DNA from: Acidobacteriota bacterium
Lineage (GTDB): Bacteria > Acidobacteriota > Terriglobia > Terriglobales > Acidobacteriaceae
Direction: 5' to 3'
Assembly (NCBI GenBank): GCA_003225615.1
Contig: QIAS01000399.1
Location: 1-6,833, forward strand
Length of the DNA stretch: 6,833 bases
The position numbers were made by a program, and so were the translations under genes. How positions within the stretch are numbered: the stretch's first letter is position 1; every line of letters begins with the position of its first letter. Below the pieces are notes generated by a model, which saw only the letters and a program-made list of their open reading frames with translations, was not told the origin of the DNA and ran no database searches. Below are positions 1-5,526 of the stretch, piece after piece.

Positions 1-1127
1 CCGCAAAACTGCGTGCGGCCAATTCCCGTAAGGGGGTCACCGGTAGCGGGATCAAAAACCTGCCCCCCGCCCGGAGCTACGTTTAAATACTGGCTCAAAT
101 CGCAGAAACCCGTGGTGTTCGTAGCTGGATTGCACGTGGATTGAACCGTCGATGTCGGCACCGTGAACAGACCGCTGACGCCGTTGCTCTGGCGCGTGCC
201 TTGGTAATCGCCGAAGAAGAACAACTTATTTTTGATGATCGGTCCGCCTAGCGTTCCACCGAACTGCTGCCAGCGGGACGACGGAATGAAGCGTTTGGTA
301 ATCGGGTCGGCAGTGGACTGAGCAAAGGGGTCGCGCGCCTCGGTCGCGTCCGTGCGACGATAATAAAATGCGCTGCCATGCAGATCGTTGCTGCCCGACT
401 TCGTCTGCGCCGTGACCACGCTGGAAACGGCCTTTCCAAACTCCGCGTCGTAGTTCTGCAACGCCACTTTGGCTTCCGTCACCGCATCCAGGTTGGGATT
501 GACCACGATAATCCCCAGGATCGGATCCTGGTTGTCGGTCCCATCCAGTTCGTACGCGGTTCCGCTGAAGTGCTGGCCTTGGGTAAAGATCTGCTGGCTG
601 CCCTGCGGATTTTCCGTGGCGGCGTGGCTCCAGCCCACGATCTTCTGCGAACCCGGCGCCATCAGCTGCAACGTAGTGAAATTGCGATTCAGTATCGGCA
701 CATCTTCAACGTACTTCTCATTGAAAGTGGTCGCCACGTCGGCGCGGTCCGTCTTGAGCTGCGGAGCTTCGGCGGTGACTTCCACCGACTCGGTGTTCGA
801 TCCTACTTGGAACTGTGAGTCTACGCGAGCCGCGGCATCGGCATTGACAACAATACCCTTCTGCTCGCTCACCTTGAAACCCGGCGCCTCTACGCGCACA
901 GTGTAAGTGTCGGGAACCAGGTGCGTTACTGAATAATTGCCGGTGTCGTTGGTGGTAGCTGTGTCTTTCGTGCCTTTGCGCTCGTCAGTGACCGTGACCT
1001 TCGCGCCCGGTACAGCCGCCCCTTGGGGATCGGTTACCGTACCGATAATGCTGCCATAAACCGCTTGGCCAAAGGCCGGTACGTTAGACACAACCAAAGC
1101 CAAGCACGCACAGAATCGCCTCTTCAT
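1..1127 (-). CDS. TonB-dependent receptor, Oar-like, with N-terminal carboxypeptidase-regulatory-like domain (3' end outside the window)
   Basis: An outer-membrane beta-barrel receptor for TonB-driven uptake or surface binding; the substrate cannot be told from the sequence. The 375 visible residues are open to the window edge. Residues 1-20 are a signal peptide (MKRRF n-region, hydrophobic core, likely cleavage near AFG/QA). Residues 24-108 form a CarboxypepD_reg-like Ig-fold domain, with GTVTDPQGAAVPGAKVTV and a DTGNYSV...L.PDTYTVRV pattern. Residues 112-245 are plug-like (SVEVTAEAPQL, VPILNRNF, ELDGTDNQ, NYDAEFGKAVSSVV, TKSGSNDLHGSAF). The barrel begins near 250, with the family-typical QFGGTLGGPIIKNKLFFFGDYQG at 288-310. 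Such receptors are usually about 1000 residues or more, so most of the barrel is missing. The start is fixed by ATG with GGAGG six bases upstream. A 423-bp gap separates it from the TPR gene, so it is probably transcribed from its own promoter. Family assignment is firm; the ligand is unknown. Confidence 0.93.
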   Translation of the reverse strand, partial: MKRRFCACLALVVSNVPAFGQAVYGSIIGTVTDPQGAAVPGAKVTVTDERKGTKDTATTNDTGNYSVTHLVPDTYTVRVEAPGFKVSEQKGIVVNADAAARVDSQFQVGSNTESVEVTAEAPQLKTDRADVATTFNEKYVEDVPILNRNFTTLQLMAPGSQKIVGWSHAATENPQGSQQIFTQGQHFSGTAYELDGTDNQDPILGIIVVNPNLDAVTEAKVALQNYDAEFGKAVSSVVTAQTKSGSNDLHGSAFYYRRTDATEARDPFAQSTADPITKRFIPSSRWQQFGGTLGGPIIKNKLFFFGDYQGTRQSNGVSGLFTVPTSTVQSTCNPATNTTGFCDLSQYLNVAPGGGQVFDPATGDPLTGIGRTQFC

Positions 1128-1131
1128 TGCA

Positions 1132-1145
1132 TTCCTCCGCAGGAA
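1132..1145 (-). promoter_or_regulatory. Strong ribosome-binding site of the TonB receptor gene, inside a small hairpin
   Basis: On the minus strand the bases before the start read TTCCT-GCGG-AGGAA-TGCA-ATG. GGAGG lies six bases before the ATG at 1127 and decides the start. TTCCT and AGGAA are perfect complements around a GCGG loop, so part of the Shine-Dalgarno sequence could be paired in the mRNA. A five-base-pair stem is weak, so any effect on translation is inference. Confidence 0.6.
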
Positions 1146-1337
1146 ATACCTAATGCCTGTCTAAACGCAGACCGCTCTGCAGCCCGCTGGTTCGCGGCAT
1201 GTTGTGGTCTATGGATTGACGACGAAGATGGGGCAGAAAAGCGTCTGCATACTAGGGCAGCGCTCGCACGAATAGCTGTGTCCGCCGGGATCAAGGTGGG
1301 ATTCTCTCGCACGTCGTTTAGAGATTGAACAACGACT

Positions 1338-1353
1338 CGTGACGCACGTCACA
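1338..1353. promoter_or_regulatory. Candidate CRP/FNR-family operator (CGTGA-N6-TCACA)
   Basis: CGTGACGCACGTCACA matches the CRP consensus TGTGA-N6-TCACA at nine of ten defined positions. Its core GTGACG-CA-CGTCAC is a perfect inverted repeat. A further GTGAC half-site lies at 1361-1365. The site is about 210 bp upstream of the TonB receptor start, the only gene whose start faces this gap. GTGA-N6-TCAC has eight fixed bases, so a chance match in a 423-bp gap is expected at well under one percent with equal base use. No convincing -35/-10 pair could be placed beside it, so the promoter and the direction of control are inferred. Confidence 0.42.
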
Positions 1354-1470
1354 GGCCACGGTGACGGCAAGGCCAATCTCGTTGATTCGACTTGTCAAGA
1401 GCTACATGAGAACTCCCCAGGAACTATGAATTCGCGTAGATTCGCATCACTCTAAATATGAAAATTGGGC

Positions 1471-1499
1471 ACCTGAAGAAAATTTTCGCTACCTCAGGT
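1471..1499 (-). terminator. Weak stem-loop after the TPR gene, possible terminator
   Basis: ACCTGA (1471-1476) and TCAGGT (1494-1499) are perfect complements enclosing 17 bases that include the palindrome GAAAATTTTC (1478-1487). It starts 51 bases past the TAG stop of the TPR gene. On the minus strand it is followed by GCCCAATTTTCATATTT, which is T-rich but lacks a clean T run. The stem is short and the loop long, so this is only a possibility. Confidence 0.22.
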
Positions 1500-1550
1500 C
1501 ATTAGAGTAAGTCGGAAGTGGTGCAGATTTGGCACGTAAAATGACAACCG

Positions 1551-2441
1551 CTAGGGAGCAGGTGGGTGCAAATGCGGGTCCAGGCTCGCGGCTCTTTGAA
1601 ATTCCTGGTCCGCCTCGCCCTTCTGGCCTTTTCGTTGCAGCGCCACTCCCAACTGATAATGAGCTTGCGCGGAATTGGGAGCCAGCTTGGTAGCGGACCG
1701 CAGCTGGGATATGGCCCCATCCACATCGCCCAGACTCAGCAGCCGCTTGCCTGAGTTGGTAGCAAAATTTGCCGCCTGCTCGCTGGTTTTCTCTTTTCCA
1801 ATTTCCTCGCCCAGACGACTCTCGGCTGCCGCGCCTGCCGTGTCACCCAGTTGACGCAGCACCGCGGCCAGCGTCGTATGCGCCCCGGCAAAATCCGGTT
1901 GCAGGCGAATTGCCTCACGCAGAGCAGCCGCCGCATCCTGCAAGTTCCCCTGCTGCTTTAAAACGGTGCCGAGCGTGTAATGAGCCTCGGCATAATCCGG
2001 CTTGGCTTGAATAGCAGCGCGCAGTTCCTTGGCTGCCCGCGGGAAATCTCCCTGTTGCCAGAAAGTTACGCCTAACGTGTAGTGAATATCCGCTTGGGCC
2101 GGATCCAGTGTCGCCGCTCTCTGCAGCTCGGCGATAGCCTCCGGAAGCTGGTCTTTGAGTTTAAGCGCCAAGCCTAAGTTGTAATGGATGGTCGCATCCT
2201 GCGGAGAGCTCTTAAGCGCGGTCTGGAATTCCGTGATGGCCGCATCAAAATCTGCTTTTTGTAGATAGGCGACACCCAAATTGGCTCGATAGCCGGCATC
2301 GTTGGGCCGAAGCCGCAATGCGGCCTGAAACTCAGAAACTGATTCGCCCGCCTGCCCCGCCTGGATCATCGCCAGCCCCAGGTTGTTGTGCGCGTCGGCA
2401 TTCTCCGGCTGCAACTCCGCTACTCGGCGGAATGCAGCCAC
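1551..2441 (-). CDS. TPR-repeat protein, C-terminal part of a frameshifted gene (repeats 8-16)
   Basis: This frame carries the second half of a TPR superhelix, a scaffold for protein-protein contact. It has 296 residues from a GTG at 2441. Residues 1-14 are the end of repeat 8. Repeats 9-14 follow without a gap every 34 residues (15-218), each with the A.AHY.LG...L...G....A...F..A..L.P pattern. A short linker precedes repeats 15 (224-257) and 16 (258-291), and the protein ends in a proline-rich HPPAP. There is no signal peptide, and the only purine-rich stretch (GGAG) sits two bases before the GTG, too close for a normal ribosome-binding site. The frame overlaps the upstream TPR frame by 22 bases and starts in mid-repeat. 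I therefore read it as the tail of the same gene. If the sequence is correct, it is either untranslated or made by coupled re-initiation. Confidence 0.8.
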   Translation of the reverse strand: MAAFRRVAELQPENADAHNNLGLAMIQAGQAGESVSEFQAALRLRPNDAGYRANLGVAYLQKADFDAAITEFQTALKSSPQDATIHYNLGLALKLKDQLPEAIAELQRAATLDPAQADIHYTLGVTFWQQGDFPRAAKELRAAIQAKPDYAEAHYTLGTVLKQQGNLQDAAAALREAIRLQPDFAGAHTTLAAVLRQLGDTAGAAAESRLGEEIGKEKTSEQAANFATNSGKRLLSLGDVDGAISQLRSATKLAPNSAQAHYQLGVALQRKGQKGEADQEFQRAASLDPHLHPPAP

Positions 2442-3352
2442 TGCTCCGTCGGCAGCAGGAACCCGAGCTCGTTATGTGCTTCCACAAGATTGGGCTGGAG
2501 CTTTAATGCTGCCCGCAGCTCCTCAATGGCCGACTCGCGCTCGCCTTTTTCTTCGAGCGCCTTACCGAGGTAGAAGTGCGTCTGCGCATTCTCAGGAGCG
2601 AGACCCGCTGCAGCTTGCAACTGGGAAGCCGCCTCATCCATCGATTTCTGCTGCAAATACACAACGCCAAGATGGAGATGGCATGCCGCAAGGTTGGGTT
2701 CGAGTCGCACGCATTCCTGGAACTCCGCCGCGGCATCGTCCAGACGCGATTGCTGCGCCAACACCGAACCGAGTTCGTCGTGAAGATCGGCCCTCCCCGG
2801 CTCGAGTTCGGCGGCGCGATGCAGTTCGCTCGTCGCATTCTGCAGGTCGCCTTGAAAGCTCAGCGCGCGTCCCAACACCCGGTGCGCTTCTGAATCCTTC
2901 GGAGCCAACCGCACCGCCTCTCGCCCTTCGGCCATCGCGCCGTCGATGTCCTTAGTCGCGACCAGCGCGTTCGCCAGGTTGATGTGGGCTTGTTCGAAGT
3001 CCGGCTTGAACTGCAGGGCGGTGCGGAAATGAGAAATGGCGGGCTGAGCTTCGCCCTGCGCCAACAGCACCCATCCCAGCGAATTGTGGCCTTCCGGACT
3101 CTTTGGCGCCAGGCGCACAACTTTCTCAAACGCGGCGCGAGCAGCTGCCAAATCCCGCCGCTCGAGCGCCGCCATTCCTTGACGGTAGATCCTTTGCACT
3201 TGTCCGGCACCAGCGCTTTTGGGCTTAGCGGCCGACGGCGCCTGGTTTACATCCTGCCCAAAAATAAACGTGCAGCCCGCAAGGCACATCAACACGAGGG
3301 TGAGCCTTACACGCGAAGCCGATGATTTGGCATGGCCGGCGAAATCGATCAT
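2420..3352 (-). CDS. Exported TPR-repeat protein, probable lipoprotein, N-terminal part of a frameshifted gene (repeats 1-8)
   Basis: This 310-residue frame begins with an export signal. Basic residues R14 and R16 precede the hydrophobic stretch LTLVLMCLAGC, whose LAGC ending fits a lipobox with C27 as the lipidated residue. Ordinary signal-peptidase cleavage near FGQ/D is the alternative. A low-complexity linker (33-51) leads into seven complete TPRs of exactly 34 residues (52-289). Repeat 8 starts at 290 (VEAHNELGFLL) and then breaks into PTEQWLHSAE and a TAG stop. The missing half of repeat 8 and eight more repeats follow in another frame. ATG 3352 is the only in-frame start after the upstream stop; no good Shine-Dalgarno is seen. 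A possible minus-strand -10 (TACTAT, 3387-3382) with a poor -35 lies upstream. It is divergent from the CRTAC1 gene across 135 bp. The TPR call is certain; the function and partner are unknown. Confidence 0.85.
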   Translation of the reverse strand: MIDFAGHAKSSASRVRLTLVLMCLAGCTFIFGQDVNQAPSAAKPKSAGAGQVQRIYRQGMAALERRDLAAARAAFEKVVRLAPKSPEGHNSLGWVLLAQGEAQPAISHFRTALQFKPDFEQAHINLANALVATKDIDGAMAEGREAVRLAPKDSEAHRVLGRALSFQGDLQNATSELHRAAELEPGRADLHDELGSVLAQQSRLDDAAAEFQECVRLEPNLAACHLHLGVVYLQQKSMDEAASQLQAAAGLAPENAQTHFYLGKALEEKGERESAIEELRAALKLQPNLVEAHNELGFLLPTEQWLHSAE

Positions 3353-3487
3353 TGGGAAAACAACTGGGAGATTCCGACAAGATAGTACTAGAACTGAGTG
3401 CGTGAATCAGCCTGGGCGCAGCCGGAAAAGTTGCCGCGCCGCCTTGACCGGACGCGGAAGGGGACCCTACCATGCGGGCTGGGACCA
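3353..3487. promoter_or_regulatory. Divergent promoter region between the TPR and CRTAC1 genes
   Basis: The 135 bp between the two divergent starts must hold both promoters unless they lie inside a gene. Near its centre is the perfect palindrome TAGTACTA (3383-3390), which supplies TACTAT as a minus-strand -10 candidate. CTGATT, 17 bp upstream of that box, matches TTGACA at only three of six bases. On the plus strand TTGACC (3444-3449) resembles a -35 box, but the matching -10 (CTACCA) would leave a leader of under 10 bases. Neither promoter can be fixed with confidence. Confidence 0.35.
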
Positions 3488-5260
3488 ATGTTTTCCAGTC
3501 TCTCTCGTTATCGCGGTGGCTCGCCTGTAAACGGCCTGTTGACGCATTGCTTGCTGCTCCTTCTGATCTCCTCTGCCCTGCAGGCGCGCGGCGAAACCAG
3601 CAGCAACTCCCCGCAACTCGTCAACTTCGCGGACGTCGCCGAAAAATCCGGCTTAACTATGCTCAACGTCTTCGGAGGCATCGAAACCAAGAAGTACATC
3701 ATCGAGACCACCGGCACCGGCGTCGCCATTTTTGATTACGACAACGACGGCTGGCCCGACATTTTTCTTGTGAATGGCACGCGCCTGGAGGGCTTTCCCG
3801 CTGGAAACGCCCCGACCAGCCATCTTTACCGCAACAATCACGACGGCACATTCACCGACGTCACGGTCAAGGCTGGTTTGGCCGCAACCGGTTGGGGCCA
3901 GGGCGCCTGCGTCGGCGATTACGACAATGACGGATGGGAAGATCTCTACGTCACCTACTACGGAAAAAATCGTCTCTATCACAATAATCGCGGCGTCTTT
4001 ACGGAAGTTGGCGAAAAATCCGGCGTTGCCGGATCAGGAAAAGCCTGGGGCAGTGGCTGCGCCTTTGTGGATTACGACCGCGACGGCTTCGTCGATCTCA
4101 TCGTCGCCAACTACGTAGATTTCGATCTTTCCTCCGCCCCCGCTCCGGGGGAAAGGGCTTCCTGCATGTGGAAGGGAGTTGCAGTAATGTGCGGGCCGCG
4201 CGGCTTGCCGGGCGCCAAAAATATCCTGTATCGCAATCGGGGTAACGGAACCTTCGAGGATGTCACAACCAAAGCTCGCATCGACCGCACCGAAGGGCAT
4301 TATGCCCTCGGCATTTCCACGCTCGATTTCGACAACGACGGATGGCCCGACATCTATGTCGCCTGCGACAGCACGCCCAGCATTCTCTACCACAATAATC
4401 GCGATGGCACCTTCACCGACGTGGCTGTAAGCGCGGGCGCTGCGTTCAACGAAGATGGCCGCGAACAAGCGGGCATGGGAACCAGCGTCGCCGACTATGA
4501 CGGCGACGGTCGCCTGGATATTTTCAAAACCAATTTTTCCGACGACACGTCCACGCTCTACCGCAACAACGGCGATGGCACTTTCGACGACGCCACTTTC
4601 CGCGCCAGCCTGGGCCTTCACACCCAATACCTCGGGTGGGGCACGATGTTTTTTGATTTTGATAACGACAGCTGGCCAGACCTGATTCTCGTCAACGGGC
4701 ACGTCTATCCCGAAGTCGACAAATATCACCTGGGCAGCAACTACCAGGAACCGCGAATCCTTTACCACAACAACGGTAATGGAACATTCACGGACATCTC
4801 CGCCGCTGCCGGCCCCGGGATTACCGCAGCCGCTTCTTCCCGTGGTCTCGCCGTCGGAGATTTATGGAATGATGGCATGCTCTCGGTAGTAATCAGCAAC
4901 ATGAACGCTCGCCCAAGCTTGCTGGTGAACCAGGTGCGCAGCCCGAATCACTGGATTGGAATAAAAACCGTCGGCACGCGCTCCAATCGCGACGGCATCG
5001 GAGCGCGCGTGACCCTGAAAGTGGGCAAGCGCACTCTGGTAGATGAAGTGCGCAGCGGGTCAAGTTATATTTCGAACAGCGACATGAGAGTGCATTTCGG
5101 ACTGGGCAGAGCTGTGAAAATCGATTCGCTGGAGATCCGTTGGCCTAGCGGAGGGATGGAACGATTCGATAACCTGGCCGTCGATGCGATTCATACCGTG
5201 AAGGAAGGTTCGGGAGCCGCGGTGAACCCGGTAACAAAAAATGCAGAGGGACCGAAGTAA
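3488..5260 (+). CDS. Secreted CRTAC1-family protein: FG-GAP/VCBS calcium-loop repeats with C-terminal ASPIC/UnbV domain
   Basis: A 590-residue exported protein, probably a beta-propeller-like binding module; the biochemical role of this bacterial family is not established. Residues 1-35 are a signal peptide with the core LLTHCLLLLLISSALQA. Calcium-type loops DxDxDG occur at 83-88 (DYDNDG), 144-149, 195-200 (DYDRDG), 280-285 and 337-341. DFDNDS at 390-395 has Ser for Gly, and DLWNDG at 458-463 has lost the pattern. Most are followed by a LYxNNxxGTFxDV strand. C226 and C235 flank a CGPRGLPGAKNILY block that the neighbouring paralogue shares. Residues 487-573 are the ASPIC/UnbV domain (NHWIGIKTVGTRSNRDGIGARV, VDEVRSGSSYIS, RVHFGLG, IRWPSG). 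I chose ATG 3488 because it puts the signal peptide at the N-terminus. A GTG at 3398 is in frame but would add 30 unlikely residues. The ribosome-binding site is weak (GGGA). Confidence 0.92.
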   Translation: MFSSLSRYRGGSPVNGLLTHCLLLLLISSALQARGETSSNSPQLVNFADVAEKSGLTMLNVFGGIETKKYIIETTGTGVAIFDYDNDGWPDIFLVNGTRLEGFPAGNAPTSHLYRNNHDGTFTDVTVKAGLAATGWGQGACVGDYDNDGWEDLYVTYYGKNRLYHNNRGVFTEVGEKSGVAGSGKAWGSGCAFVDYDRDGFVDLIVANYVDFDLSSAPAPGERASCMWKGVAVMCGPRGLPGAKNILYRNRGNGTFEDVTTKARIDRTEGHYALGISTLDFDNDGWPDIYVACDSTPSILYHNNRDGTFTDVAVSAGAAFNEDGREQAGMGTSVADYDGDGRLDIFKTNFSDDTSTLYRNNGDGTFDDATFRASLGLHTQYLGWGTMFFDFDNDSWPDLILVNGHVYPEVDKYHLGSNYQEPRILYHNNGNGTFTDISAAAGPGITAAASSRGLAVGDLWNDGMLSVVISNMNARPSLLVNQVRSPNHWIGIKTVGTRSNRDGIGARVTLKVGKRTLVDEVRSGSSYISNSDMRVHFGLGRAVKIDSLEIRWPSGGMERFDNLAVDAIHTVKEGSGAAVNPVTKNAEGPK

Positions 5261-5267
5261 GGCATTT

Positions 5268-5295
5268 TTGATTGTTGATTGTTGATTTTTGAATG
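5268..5295 (+). repeat. Heptanucleotide tandem repeat (TTGATTG, four units, last two degenerate)
   Basis: Starting seven bases after the TAA of the first CRTAC1 gene, TTGATTG is followed by TTGATTG, TTGATTT and TTGAATG without spacers. The tract is AT-rich against the GC-rich surroundings. It may be a simple slippage repeat in the 3' untranslated region; no function can be assigned. Confidence 0.65.
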
Positions 5296-5442
5296 AGAGT
5301 GCCGATTAGCCGGCAGTTATTGACGCTGGCCCAAGGATGCGACGTGGTGCGACTGTCCTACCTCGACAGCCCGAGACATCACCTCGGATCGGATAGCTCC
5401 TCTCCGGGCATTCTGGCGCAGCCACGGGCCATTCTGCGAAAT

Positions 5443-5487
5443 GGGCGCCGCGAGTTTTGATCGTATCCAAGCTTGACGATTGCGCCC
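5443..5487. repeat. Nested inverted repeat in the convergent intergenic region
   Basis: Outer arms GGGCGC (5443-5448) and GCGCCC (5482-5487) are perfect complements. Inner arms ATCGT (5460-5464) and ACGAT (5476-5480) are too, and the loop contains the palindrome CAAGCTTG (5468-5475). The internal loop is lopsided (11 bases against 1) and no T run follows on either strand. It could help stop or process the convergent transcripts, but this may be chance structure. Confidence 0.3.
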
Positions 5488-5526
5488 AGCAATCTATAAC
5501 TTAAAGATAACATATATCCAAGTTGT

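Larger units (their letters stand above)
1128..1550. other. Intergenic region between the TPR gene and the TonB receptor gene
   Basis: No convincing gene lies in these 423 bp. From the TPR stop towards the receptor start it holds: a weak stem-loop (1471-1499); two ATTCGC copies exactly 10 bp apart (1430-1435 and 1440-1445); a TTGACA on the minus strand (1398-1393) without a matching -10 box at 16-18 bp; the CRP-like palindrome (1338-1353); a perfect hairpin GCAGA-CCGC-TCTGC (1167-1180); and the Shine-Dalgarno hairpin. It presumably carries the 3' end of the TPR transcript and the promoter and leader of the receptor gene. Confidence 0.7.
5261..5526. other. Convergent intergenic region between the two CRTAC1 genes
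   Basis: The two paralogues point at each other across 266 bp. The region holds a degenerate heptamer tandem repeat just past the first stop, a nested inverted repeat near 5443-5487, an AT-rich stem (AACTT..GATA..TATC..AAGTT, 5498-5524) just past the second stop, and ATTCTG in two near-repeats (5410 and 5431 areas). A 55-codon reading frame (5293-5460) has no ribosome-binding site and no recognisable motif. No classical intrinsic terminator with a T run is visible for either gene. Confidence 0.6.

Noticed and set aside
378..906. Two long plus-strand frames opposite the TonB receptor gene.
   Set aside because: They are antisense shadows of a strongly supported receptor reading frame with recognisable domains; their own sequences show no family features.
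1124..1312. A 62-codon minus-strand frame in the receptor leader whose TGA overlaps the receptor ATG (ATGA), suggesting a coupled leader peptide.
   Set aside because: It starts at a GTG with no ribosome-binding site, has no recognisable motif, and its last codons are simply the Shine-Dalgarno region. The overlap is most easily chance.
1376..1398. TTGACA on the minus strand as a -35 box for the receptor gene.
   Set aside because: The sequence 16-18 bp downstream is GC-rich (around TGGCCT) and does not resemble a -10 box.
2441..2460. Programmed ribosomal frameshifting to join the two TPR frames.
   Set aside because: No slippery heptamer is seen, and the joined repeat would still be about five residues too short, which points to missing bases instead.
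3398..3487. GTG 3398 as the start of the first CRTAC1 gene.
   Set aside because: It would place 30 arginine-rich residues before a good signal peptide; ATG 3488 gives a normal exported protein.
4034..4768. A 244-codon minus-strand frame antisense to the first CRTAC1 gene, and the similar plus-strand frame at 5701-6540 opposite the second.
   Set aside because: Both mirror the repetitive DxDxDG coding of the real genes, which yields valine/isoleucine-rich antisense frames; this is a composition effect.
5293..5460. A 55-codon plus-strand frame in the convergent gap.
   Set aside because: There is no Shine-Dalgarno sequence, no motif or hydrophobic pattern, and it begins inside the heptamer repeat. 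Not supported as a gene.
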